Positions 1-13,765 of a stretch of DNA of 64,000 bases are shown piece by piece. The notes under the pieces were generated by a model. The model had not been told where the DNA came from, did no database searches, and saw only the letters and a list, made by a program, of their open reading frames with translations. Position numbers and translations under genes: made by a program. Each line of letters opens with the position of its first letter. Position 1 is the first letter of the stretch. The stretch is from assembly GCA_002104985.1 (NCBI GenBank), contig MCGO01000021.1, forward strand, positions 62,001 to 126,000, given 5' to 3'. The stretch comes from Rhizoclosmatium globosum (lineage: Eukaryota > Chytridiomycota > Chytridiomycetes > Chytridiales > Chytriomycetaceae).

Positions 1-1708
<1,708 letters not shown>

Positions 1709-2479
1709 GTGGGAGGTGCACTCTTTTTCTTCCTTCGTTTTATTCGTTATTGCTTTGTTTTTTTTGTTTTTCTTTTAAGCTTTCGCTGGAGGTGGTGGAC
1801 TTTATTCCTTTTCGTTTTAGTTGGGTGGATGGGATTGTTTGTGGTGGTGGTGGTGGTGGTGTGTACTGGCTTATACCCGCCATTCTTTTTTTGCTAGTTT
1901 TGTATAGTTACCTACCCTTTTTCTATCTTTCGTTGCGGGGTTTGTGAGGTGGTGTTTCTTTTCTTTCTTTTTCATTGGACTTTCTCACGTGGACACTTTG
2001 GTTGTTGTTGTTGTTTTTGCCTCCCCTTCGTCAGTGTACATATATCATTTGATTTCGCTATTATTTGTGTTGAATTACCCCGTTCTTGTCAGACGACAAA
2101 ACTGTAAACAACAAACAACGCAGTGACAAAGTCTTTGTTGTTGACTTGTTGGCCACCTTGATTCTGCTAATTGCACATTGTTATTGATAGTGAGTTTGCG
2201 TTTCCGAAAGGGGTTTGTGCGAATAGTACCTAACAGAGTGTGTTTGGTACAACAACCAGATCAAAGCTTGAATTCACACATCTTTTGAACGCGTCTTTCA
2301 CTCTTGGATCAAATATCTAAAGATTCCAAGTAAGTGCATAGCTGTTTGTCCTGACCGCGAATAGAAAAACGTCCGGTTTTGACAGCTTCCAGCCCCCTCC
2401 CATCAAAGCTTCCTTGTACCAAAAAAACCAACACAGATCTGAATCCGTACCTACCGTTTCATTCCACCAAAACAGGAAA
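1709..2479. other. Intergenic region, GT-rich
   Basis: No supported gene. The stretch holds the presumed 3' flank of the kinase gene, a (GTG)n microsatellite near 1841-1862, and T-rich sequence. Short frames here have no exon or family signal. Confidence 0.5.
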
Positions 2480-3392
2480 ATGAGCACTGCACAACTCCAA
2501 CGCGAACGCAAAAGCATCAATGAACCACAACCCACAACAACTTCAGCCACCACCACAACCACCACAGCCCCTCCAGAAGATACATCCCCAACAGACCCCC
2601 GAATAATGATATACAAGGTTCCTTTCCCTCCCTCCCTTCCTCCTCCTCATTCACATCCATCACACCATCTAAATCACACCACCCCCACCACCATCCCACC
2701 CCCCATAGGCCTTCGAAGTATGGTTCAATTTCGGGTGGAAAGACCTCTGCGAAAACAAAACCCTGTCCGACCTGATCCGTAAATTCGTAGACTGGCTCGC
2801 GGCGCAGAACCTGACGGCCACGCATGCGCAGGTGAATATGTGGATTGAGGATATGGTTGATAAGTATCCGAGTGGGTTTGGGGAGTGGTATGAGCGGACG
2901 AAAGGTATCGTGTTTTTTGTTTTTGGTGGGGTGGTGGTGGGTGGGTGTTTGACGTTTTATTTTGTAGCGAGGGAGGGTTGTGAGGGTAAACTTGGAGGTA
3001 TGTTGGTTTTTTTGGGGTTTGGTTAGTGGTGTTATTGAATTGCGTTTAGATTCGGGGAAGGCTTCTGGTGGTGCGGAACGGAAAGCGGGTGGAGATATCA
3101 GTGGAGAGGTTGTTCCAATGCATATTGAAAAGTGTGATATTCTGCTTGAAGCTGCGGCTGCTGCTGATGGATTGCCATGTTGTCTCAACAGTATATACAG
3201 CATACACCGGCTAAACCGCATGAACAGCGGAAATCCGAGTTATCATCTGTGGAATCTGCTGAGATTGTCTCGAATCAGGACGCGTTGACTTTTGAGTCTC
3301 CTAGCGCAGCTGAAAAGCAGCCGTCTGAATTAATGGATCAGTCTGTTGTGCAGGGTGCAGAGATGGAAGTTGGGAGTTCGAAATCTTCGTAG
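2480..3392 (+). CDS. Hypothetical protein, multi-exon
   Basis: I do not recognise this protein. Exon 1 (from ATG 2480) is Thr/Pro-rich and ends at a donor near 2618. Exon 2 starts after an acceptor near 2708 and carries a conserved-looking segment rich in Trp and charged residues (AFEVWFNFGWKDL, then VDWLAAQNLT and VNMWIEDMVDKYP). Two short introns follow, near 2905-2967 and 2999-3049, and the downstream exon reads in phase into a Gly/Ala segment. The C-terminal 70 residues (3177-3392, Ser/Glu-rich) lie in another frame, so there is a frame break or missed splice near 3170. The exon chain with correct phases supports a real gene; function is unknown. Confidence 0.5.
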
Positions 3393-3436
3393 GAATAGGA
3401 TCCAACACAATTAACCACTCGTCAGCTAATGGAATA

Positions 3437-4039
3437 ATGACGGATTTGTCATCAAATGCATTCACACAACCTCTCTTGAACTCATCCTCGACTTTTCCAA
3501 ATCCACAAGTTCAAACATCATCTGCCCCACATCCACAACCACAACCACAACAACCACACCATGTTCAACCACCCGCCCCACCCCTCCATCTACAAGCCTC
3601 AACACGAAAATCAGCTATGCAAGCTTAAAGAGCTATGCAAACTATTCACAGGCGTTGCACGCAACAGAGTACGACAAGAAGCATCATCAGCCCTAACAAA
3701 ATCCAACGTCCATTGCGGCCAAATGGACCGGGTGCGATATTTCCAGAACTATCAGATTCCAGTTGGAGTAGGGTACGGCCTGGGAAAGGAGCAGGAGTGG
3801 TGGATGAGAGTGTTGCACGAGAAGTGGATGATATGATTGGAGTGTTACGGAATTACTATTTAGATTTAGAGCATGCGATTCGAGGGGAGGAACGGTGTTG
3901 TATTATGACGGAAACAGGTGATGGAATGCAGTGTGAAGAGGAGGGGGGAGGCGGCGGAGGAGCAGAGGGAGAGGGAGTTGGAGGGTTAGTTGGAATGTTG
4001 ATGGAGTATGAGACTGAGCTGAGGATGGGAGCAATGTGA
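3437..4039 (+). CDS. Possible small gene with interrupted frame
   Basis: This is a weakly supported coding region. The first part (from ATG 3437) is Pro/Gln/Ser-rich. A natural-looking segment (ISYASLKSYANYSQALHATE, about 3610-3685) sits in a different frame. The last part, to 4039, has a helical segment VDDMIGVLRNYYLDLEHAI and a Glu/Gly-rich tail. No family is recognised. The frame changes match the indel pattern seen across this window, but a non-coding origin or a different exon structure is possible. Confidence 0.3.
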
Positions 4040-4116
4040 TTTATTAGTCAACAGAGTCCAATAAAAGACAGGTCTGCCATTCACGTGGCTGACGCATTTT
4101 TCAGTTTCAGAAAAAG

Positions 4117-7100
4117 ATGGTTTCCACTCGGCACAGTCCGCGCGACCAAACCGCCCCAACACCAACGCCCAAGAAGGGCAAGGCAGTTGTTTCCAGTGCC
4201 AGTGCCAGTGCTTCCACCTCCAAAGTAACATCCAACAAGGGAAAACAGAAGGCAACGCCCGAGGTACGATCATATTAATTAATAGATTGGAAGCACCACT
4301 GACACTGATGCTCTCAGAAGACATCCGCGGGTCCCTCACGCAAACGCAGAGAGCGATCACCGTTCCTGTTCAAGAAGAAGAAGAAACGAACACGATCAAG
4401 ACGACGACGAAGAGGAAACCACCGAGGGTCCCTCAAACTCGCCCGTTCAAACTCGTCGTTCTTCGCGCCGTCTTTCTGCTCCTTCAACAATTAAACTACT
4501 CAAAAAACAAGGTCAAGTCGCTAAAAAGAGTGCAAAGGTGTCCCCAAAACCACTCGCAAAGGCCTCAAAGTCTGCTGCCACTACCCCGCAACAACAACAC
4601 AAACACCACCAACAACAACCACTAAAACAGACAAAGCAACGCGGCCGTCCCCCAAAACAAGCCGAGAAGGACGATGTTGCTGTGCCAAAGAAGAAGAAGA
4701 CAGTCAAGACCCTCAAGATCATTTACATTAGTGACTCAGAGTCGGAGGACACAGAAATCGAAGAGGAAGATTCTGGAGACGACTTTTCAGAGGGTGATGA
4801 CTTTGATCCAGTTGAAGTTGCAAAGAGCTTTGTGAAGCCACGAAAGCACATCAAGGACGAAGATGAGGATGATGACGAGGAGGAGGGTGGTGAGTTCATT
4901 ATTCATCTGCCCCACCAATCAAACCAACCAACAACCACTAATTAAAAAATTAAGATGAGGAACAAAATGAAGACGATGAAGAAGGAAGCGAATCTGCTCC
5001 AAAGAGGCGAAAGGCAAAGAAGGAGAAGGAGAAGAAGCCAAAGGTTGCCGGACCAAAGGGAAAGAGCGCTAAAGCCACTGCCAACTTTGCCGCCATGCGC
5101 AAAAAGAACAAGGAAGCTCGTGAATCTCTTCCACTTCCAATTTCAGTTACAAGCGACTCTCACACTCCAGACGTTTCCTGCTGTCTCCTCTGTTCCTCGC
5201 GTGAATTCAACCGCGTAATGGAAAACAACGACCAAGACCTCCTCAAAGCATGTCTCCAGAACCCACAAGTCGGACACTGGTACTACGGAATCACTCCCGA
5301 CAACCCCCTCGAAAACCCCCTCTCCAAAGCCGTCACAAATGACTTGGACGAACTAATCCACATCCTCATGACCCCCGCCCCAACCACCAAGAATGAAGAC
5401 CCACCAAGAGCCTACCTCGACCCTCCAGGCTCAACCTCCCACGCAGGCGGTGCCGCAGGCCGATACAGAACATACGGCCGCGCCCTCAAAAAAGTAAATG
5501 AATCCCGAGGAAACCGCGAAGGAAACAACGCATTCTACAACTACCTTTCCTCCTCCCCTTACGATTTTGACAAGCGAGGAACTCCCGTCTCTGGAGACCG
5601 TGACAGCGTCGATGGGGTCTGGAGCCACGCCCTCCGTGCCGCATGTCGCCTTCCGTACTCTGAAAAGACGTTTGACAGACTCGCGTTGAGCTGTCCGGAT
5701 GAGGTGCAGTACAGTTTGCAACCTGGGGTCTTTACGAGGCTGTTTCGGCGGGAAATAGGAAGCTGGGTGCAAAGATGCTTGAGTTGATGAGGGATTACGC
5801 TGGTTCGTTCAACACGCTTCATTCGGAGACGTTGGCTTTGGACGCTGGTGTTGCGTTCACGCCGTTTAGGGCTGTGAGTGTGTTGAAGAAGGCGAATCGT
5901 GAATCGCACAGTGTCAAGCCGTTGCATTTTGCGGCGATTAACCCGGACTCGGAGAAGTTGAGTGCTCTTTTGGATGCCATTTCGCCAGTGAATCAGCTGG
6001 ATGTCGATGATTTGGGGCGTAATGTTGTTCACTTTGCTGCTGTCTGTGAAGGAACTGGACCGTTGAAGCTCGTTATGGAGCGTGGATTTGACATCAAGAC
6101 TGTGGATGGAAGCAAAATGAGTCCACTTTTGTTGGCAGCTAAATATGGTGAGATCATTATCGTTGGATTGTACAGAACTGACATTCGTTCAATAGGTCGC
6201 GACGAGAACGTCAAAATCATTCTCGAGGCAACGGGCGGAAACACACAAGCTGCTGACAGCACATTCCTGCCAAGTGGATACACAGCTCTTCATTTCGCGG
6301 CTGGTTTGGGCCATGTGAATGTTGTCCAGACATTGTTGGATGCTGGTGCCACTCTTGACTTGATTGACAAGAACGGAAAGTTGACTCCCTTGATGCACGC
6401 CTGCAGAACTGGACAAACCGAAGTTGTAAACCTTTTGCTTGAGAAGGGAGCCGATATTTTCGCATCGGACAATATGGGCCGAACTCCTTTGATCCATGCC
6501 GCCAAGAACGGATGTTTCGATATTGTTGTTAAGTTGCTTGCTGAAGGTGCTGACGCTGATGCCTGTGATACGTCCGACAACACCGTTTGCACTACGCTTG
6601 TGGTAAGCTGACTCTATTTCTGATCAAATGAATGCTTAAATTCTTTAAACTAACAGGTTACGGATGGCTTGACGTTGTGAAAGCACTTCTTGAGTACGGT
6701 GGCGCCACTCTCAACTCCCTCAACTCCTGGAAATGCTCTCCTCTCATGATCGCCGACGCAAAGGCCACTTTGGAGTCACCCAGTACCTTCTCGAAATCCC
6801 AGGCATCGGAGTCAACTTTTTGGACAAGAATGGGTTCTCCATGGTTCATCTCACTTTCAGGACCACGATGAGTTCCAAGCAAGATGTGGAGAGATTATTG
6901 AAGAAGCTCGAAGTTCTCTTGAAGCACGGTGCTGATCCAAACCTCAAGTCTGTTGACGGTGATACAGCTCTTCACTTGCTGATGAAGTGGCAATTTGAAA
7001 ACGGAAAGTTCACTGCAGGGAAAAGAGTGATTGTTTGAAGAAGGGACTTGAGATGCTCGTTGAAAATGGGGCCTTGTTGGAGGAAGAGGATAGGAACGGA

Positions 7101-10100
7101 AAGACTCCACTCTGTGTTGCTTTATCGAGCAAAGACTTGGTCTCGCCGTTGAGTTGATTCAGGCCGGGGCTCACATCAAGAATGTCAAGTCTTCTGGTCA
7201 AAACTTTATGCACATTGTCATGAATTGTCTCGCGGTGGCTGATGGATGGAAATTGAAGGCTACTCGCGAGTTGGATCATAATGATTGTGGAAAGGGTTTC
7301 CTCAAAGTTGCAGATGAATCCAAGGCGTTGGCGGAAGAAGCTAATTTGCTGTTGGATTTGTTGAAAGCTCAAGAGCATACCGCCATCATTGCGGCCCAGG
7401 TTTGTTACCTTCTTGTCTGTTAAAATGGGTTGCTGATGGTGTTTTTTCTCAGTTGGTGGAGACTGATTCTCAAGGATTCAGTCCTTTGATTCGCAGTTTA
7501 CAGAAAAATATCGACGATCAAGTTGCAGGTGCATCCCAGCTTGAATCTCAGTGTCGCAACCTACAGACGTGGTACTGGCAAGAAGATGATCTAACAAGAA
7601 GGACAAGTTCCTGGTCAACTTGGATTCATCTTATGCACTCTGGGTGAAAGGAACACAGCAGTTCTTGAAGACTGTTGACTCTGCAACAGTAGTTAATGCA
7701 GTCGTTGAAGTTCCAAAGAACTTCAAAAAATCAAAGCCAACGGATCCGAACCCGGTTTTCACTGGATACTCTTTGCTTCATTTCGCTGCTAACGCCTGTG
7801 ACGATGTACTCGTGAAGATTTTGATTGACTTGGGAGCTGATGTGAATGTACAAGATGACAAGGGTTTAACTCCGCTTTACATCGCCTCCACCATGACTGT
7901 CTCATCAATAAGTTGGAGGATGCTAAATTCTATAAGTTTGAGCAACGTAATGGAGCGGAGAGACAATGTTCAGCTGTTCGAGCTCTTATTGCTGCTGGAG
8001 CAAATCCAATCATTAACGATAAGGAAGGTGAATCTGTTCTGTATCGAACTATTCGTGAATTGCCAAACGAGGAGAAATTTGATGAGCTCCCCGCTGATCG
8101 CAAGGAAATGGTATTGGCTCTTGTTGAGTCCATTAACAAGTTTGATGGCTCTGCATTGAATGTTTTGAGCAAGACGGATTCCAAGACGTGTGTGATGCTC
8201 GCTTTGGACAAAGGGTGAGTTGGAAAAAAAAATGTGTAATTTGATGATAACAATTTATTACCAGGTACGACAAGTTTGTGTCGGCTTTCTTCGACTGTGG
8301 AGCCTCGAAGGACGTTGTTGGACCAAATAACGTGTCCACTGCACTGTACGCCATCAGACAGGGCCGAGTTCTTGCTACTCAGCTGTCTTGTCAGCTGATT
8401 TGACTGTTGCGGACAACATGGAGAAACTTGTGCCATGGCTGCTTGTGCAAAGTCTGATGAGATTGCCAATCTTGTCCTCGATTCCAACAGACTCTTAAAT
8501 CTCGGTGCAACAAACAAGAAACAAGAAACCGCTCTTCTTATTGCTATCAAGAACTCTCGTTCAGGGAAGTCATTGGTAAAATTTTGAACAAGGGCGTTGA
8601 CGTCAATTACGCAGACCCTAACGGCAAGACTTCTTTGATTTGGGCAATTGAATCTAAGAAGTTGGAAATTGTCAAGTTGTTGATTCAGCACGGGCGAATG
8701 TGAACGTACAAGATAAAGTTTCTGGGTTAGGACAATGGGCTGTCCACTACGCAGTCCTTTCTCGCAACAACAAAATCGTGCTCGCTTTGCTTGAAGCTGG
8801 GCGCGTTTGGATGTTACTCGTGTCAAGGACCTTGCTTCACCACTTCATATCGCTGTAGAGAAATCCAAGGATGAATTGAACAAATCGCTCAAGATTGAAC
8901 GAAGTCTACTTCACTTTGGCGCATCTTTGAATCCTATTGACGCTCAAGGTCGCACCCGCTTCACATTGCTTTCTATGGACTTGGAAGAGTTCCTGTGATG
9001 GATTTGACTTCCCACGAGTTGAAAGTCCGAAGAGAATACGATGAGCAGTTGAGAACTTACAACAGCGCAAAGGAGAAGGTCAAGAGCTATGTCAAGCAAA
9101 TTATGGCGCAAATTCCGACACTGAAAAGCAGCCGTTTTCGAGTGGTTCTATGGTGCAAGCAGGCTCTTCCCGAAAATGAACTTAAACCAGTCGAAGACAA
9201 ACGTAGTACTGCCGAAGAGTACGCTTTGGGAGTTATGGACACGTCTCGGTCATCAAGCAAGAACGATCCAGTCGAAATTGTGACTTCCTGCCAGTCTCCC
9301 CAACATCAAACCCGACGTTGTTGACAAGTTTGGACGAACTCCATTGCACTACGCTGCCCTTATTGGTGCTTCTCATGCACAAACGCTTTACTCAAAGCTG
9401 GTGTTGACCTTGACAGAGCCGACAAGGACGGAACACCCACTTCAGTTGAGTTTGCTTGGAGAACACGTTGACTTCTACTTGAACTTGGGTCTTCAAGGTG
9501 CTAAAGTCAATGGCCACATTCGACTCGCAAACGGAACCACTGAGAGCAACTTCTTCTACGCGCTCATGAAAGGATTCATGTCATTGGTACTTTATTAAGA
9601 ACAAAGATCAGCAGAATTTGTGTATTGCTATCAGTGACTCGTTGAGAACTGGTCGTTACAGTTTGGCGCTGTCAATGGCGAGTGTTGCGAGTGTGTGGAT
9701 TTGCAAGCTGTCGATGGTCGCGGCAGAAATTTGCTCCACGTTTTGGGTGATTTCAAAGCCATCAATTCTTCCATCTGGGAGGAAGAGTATGCTTCCGAAA
9801 TATTTGAAGCATTGAAGAAGGCGAACTTGGACGTGAATGCGCTCGACCAAGAAGGAAGAACTGCCTTGATTTGTGCCGCTAAAAATAATCAAGAAGTCGT
9901 GCTTGAATTGTTATTGACATTGCCTGGGTTTTGCTTGACGTTTCGGACAAATCTGGAGCTACAGCCATGCTCAACGCAACTCTCAGCCGATCTACCAGAA
10001 TGATCAAAGCTCTTTTGGATAAGGGTGCCGCAGTTGACCATTCCAACACATCTCAGCAAATTTCCGTGTTGAGAGCTGCTGTTGCCTTCCAGTCTGAAGA

Positions 10101-13100
10101 AATTCTTGACTTGGTGTTGCGTGCTGGTGCTTCTGTTAAAATGAAGAGCCTGACAAGAAAATGACCCCATTGATGAAGCCGTTTACTTTGGAAACAAGGA
10201 TATCGTGGTAAACTTGTTGAAAGTGGTGTTGATTTGGATAAGTTGTCACCATATAGATTCACAGATGAAAGGGTGAAATATTGTACTTCAAGTGGCTCCA
10301 ATCGTCATTGCCCAATCGAAGCCTAATATTTTCAAGGTTTGTTTCAATTCCGTGATTTCATTGATAACTGTGTGATGTAGTTTTGGTTAAGCTGGAGCGA
10401 ACGTGGACGCCAAGCATCCACAAACCCAGCGCACAAGCTTGATGGAGGCAATCGACAGAAAATCTACTGAAAATTGAGCTTCTGTTGAAGCATGGGGCAG
10501 ATGTGAACCTTGTGGATCCAAAACATGAACAAAGCTCTTTCCAATGGGGAGTTCTCCAATCCATGCTCCTTTCAAGGTTTGTTATTCGTTCGTCAACTCG
10601 TGTATTAAATATCTGATTAGGACCTCTCTATTGACTTGTCTCAATTCAACCCTGACGTTTCAGTTCCCAACAACAAGACTGGATTCACCCTGCTCGACCA
10701 CGCCATCACAACGGCCAACCGCGATATGGTGAAGAAACTCTTGGCTCTTGGTGCAAACCCAAACACATTGTCGCTACCTACTGCAACCCTGAAAACGCTA
10801 CTTCACTGATGCTCGCCATCCAACTCAACGATTTAAAAACCGTGGAACTCTCTTCACCGAATCATCAACTGCAGTCAACACATCAGCTAAGGACAAGAAC
10901 GGCCGTACAGTAATCCATTACGCCGTGCGACCATACACAAACTCTCCAGCAACTTACCAAAACACTGAAATGATCCGATACCTCCACGACAAAGGTTGTT
11001 CCGTTGAATCCGTCGATTCGTTCGGCCGCAGACCAATTGATTATGCAGCTGTCGCGAAAAACCGCATCTTGTTTGACTTGTTGAAGGACTTGGATTCTCC
11101 ACTTCCAACTGCCGGGTCAGATGACGATGAAGATGAAGTGATGCAAGATGCTCCAGTTATTCCATTGTCGAACTTGGAAGGCGATGCGATCCTTGAACGT
11201 GCGAGACTTGAGGTTGTCGCTGAGAGAGAGGAGGAAGAGAAGATGGTGAAGGAGGCGGAGAAACGTGGGTTGACTTGAGTGTGGTCAAGACAGAATGGAA
11301 GAAGAAGGAGTGGATTGCTGTTAACCCAAGTGCGAATGTTGATCCTGCTCAGTTCGTGTTTACTATGAAGGGATGGTGTGGACGAGTACGTTCCATACAA
11401 CTGCGTGTTGCACAAGTGTGACGTTTCTCGCGGAATGTATGGAGAAAATAAGTTCTATGTCATGCAAGGTAATGCTGCACTATTTTTTCTCTCATAGTGG
11501 TTCTTAACATGGCTATTTTCAGTTTTGTACAACCACTTGCAGGACTTGTACTTCCTTTTCAACAAGTGGGGAGACTCTACTATTCTTCGTACGAACGGTC
11601 GTTCTTACGACAATGGCCAATTCCAAAAGACTCCCTTCCCTACCAAGAAGCCTGTATCGCCGAGTTCAAGAAAGTCTTCAAGTCCAAGACTGGAAACGAA
11701 TGGGATGCTGAAGAGTTTCAAGCAAGCCAGGAAAGTATGTTTGATCAAGACTAACAAGAAGCGTGTGATAAAGTAAAGCCCATCGACTACAAGGATGTTC
11801 CAGAATCCAAGTTGGACTCTAGCGTTGGCGAAGCTTTGCGTATGTTCCTCCAAGTTGCGTCATTGAAGCCATCCGGCTCTGATTCTGAACTGCGCTTCCT
11901 TTGACGGAGCCCTCGATGCGGAGTCGTCAACAAAGCGTATGAAATCCTTCTCGAAATCCGCACTAAATTCAAGGAACTCGACGCTCTCATGAAAGACAAT
12001 ACCAAAATCCCAAGCGCAAAAGAACTCCTTGCGAAACGTGAAGAACTCGTAATCTTGAGCACCGTCTACTTCCGTCTCCTCCCCACAACGGAAACCTCGC
12101 AAGGCTTGAAGCCAATCCTGTCTGCTGACCTCCTCAGCAAGGAAATGATCCGCGCGAATAACCTCCGCTACTACGACACAAGTCTTATGATCCTCCTCGC
12201 AGCATCCTACAACCGCACCCTCCAAAACCCTCTTGATTACACATGCGCCGCCCTCCAAACAGCCTTAACCCCACTCACAGACGCCGCAGAGAAACAACTC
12301 CTCTCCACCTGGATCGCGCAATCAAAGCCCGCAAACGTTGAAATCCTCAACATCCTCAAAGTCGATCGCGCAGGCGAATCCGAGGCATTCCTAGAAGAGA
12401 AGGGAAACAAAAAGTTACTCTTCCACGGCTCCAAATTGTCCAACATGTTAGGAATCCTCAAGAACGGGCTCCAAGTCGCGCCGATTGAAGCGCAGGCTAC
12501 AGGGTACATGTTTGGAAAGGGAATTTACTTTGCCGACGTGTTTGCAAAGTCCTGGGGATACGTGCACGATTGGACCGTCCCGTTGGGCACGAGTGGCGAC
12601 GTGAAAGCGTATGGATACATGTTCGTCTGTGAAGTCGCGTTGGGCGACAGCCTTGAACTTGAGAACAGTGATTGGACGCTTGAAGCCGGGAACCTGCGGG
12701 ATGGATGCAGTTCGACCAAAGGACTTGGAATGAGGGAACCGCACCCGGACCGCGAGATGATACTTCCTGACAACGTCACGTTGCCGATGGGCCCTTACGC
12801 ACGAGTCCATTGAGAACGGATGCGGAGACAGGAAAAGTCGTTGAACGGTGTTTGAGCTACAACGAGTTTATCGTGTATGATCCAGCACAAGTTCGAATCA
12901 AGTATTTGCTTGTACTTCGAGACACGAGCATGTGTCACTTGTGTTTGGGACAGGACAGTGGAATGAAGGAGTTGAAGGAGTATGGAAAGCGATACGCCAA
13001 GTATTCTGATTTGCCCAAGATCGTGCCATTTGAGGCTGAGGTTGCAACGGTTGTGATGCAGAAGCGGGGTATCAGTGGACAAGAGTTGTGGGAGCGTGAT

Positions 13101-13578
13101 TTGGAAGTCAAGGTTGTTGAGGGCAAGAGATACTTGAAGAGATGGCAGCCATCGACGAGAGTTGAGTGCAACACGAAAGTATGCAAAGGATGCGCGGATG
13201 TGATTATGATGGATTTGATGGAAGAGTTCTGTGGTGAGAACAAGGAGTTGATTGTTGGTGAGTCCGACGGGGTTTATACTATTTGTGAAGTCATAAGATT
13301 CTAAACCGTTGAATTCTCAATTAGATGAGTTGGCTAACCGTGAAGACTGTTGGCATGGACGCGAATGCAAGACACAGAACCACAACAGTGAGCATGCACA
13401 AAAGCTGAACCACTTCTGTGACAAGAAGGAGAAAGTGGATGGAGTTGCTGTTGTCGGTGAAGAAACTGGAGGTGATAAAGACGACGACGAGGAATCGGAA
13501 GCTGTCATGACAGATGAAGATGAAGATGACGATGACGAAGACGACGATGGCGATGAAGACGATATGGACGAAGAGTAG
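4117..13578 (+). CDS. Ankyrin-WGR-PARP protein with C-terminal CHFR-type PBZ module
   Basis: A giant multidomain poly(ADP-ribose) polymerase. Order: Lys/Ser-rich basic and acidic N terminus (4117-5100, likely nuclear); a Cys-containing segment near 5170-5230; many ankyrin repeats (about 5.9-11.05 kb); a WGR domain (about 11.3-11.7 kb, with FNKWG); the helical PARP regulatory domain (about 11.8-12.25 kb); the catalytic domain (about 12.35-12.95 kb). The H-Y-E triad is visible: LFHGS near 12424, GKGIYFAD near 12525, YNEFIVYD near 12864. Beyond it lies a Cys-rich segment (VCKGCAD near 13185) and, after an intron at 13258-13324, a finger CWHGREC...H...H (13348-13424) resembling the CHFR PBZ, then an Asp/Glu tail. 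Other introns: 4890-4954, 6603-6656. The reading frame breaks at many sites (from about 5.76 to 12.8 kb) while homology continues, so assembly error is likely. Predicted role is nuclear PAR synthesis and PAR binding. Confidence 0.85.
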
Positions 13579-13765
13579 AAATGTAGTTAAATTGCTTTTT
13601 TTGGTTTCTATTTTAGTTTTACTGAATGAACTCATTATTACTCGTTATTTCACTGTTTGTTGGTTGCTGACGTGGGTTGGGTGAGAGTCAGAGACTTGAG
13701 AGATGCAATTTTGAGAGGACACCAAAACCACCATTTCAATCTCGTCTGTGACTTGACACTGAACC

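Noticed and set aside
2517..3221. 234-codon minus-strand frame over the hypothetical gene at 2480-3392
   Set aside because: The + strand has a phased exon chain with good splice sites; the minus frame is Pro/His/Trp-rich and without motifs.
7930..8826. 298-codon open frame on the minus strand
   Set aside because: It lies opposite the ankyrin part of the PARP gene, whose repeats are clear on the + strand. The antisense product has no recognisable motif.
4117..13578. Calling the PARP gene a pseudogene
   Set aside because: Catalytic and repeat residues are kept in every segment and similar single-base breaks occur in other genes likely to be functional. Error is more likely, though not proven.
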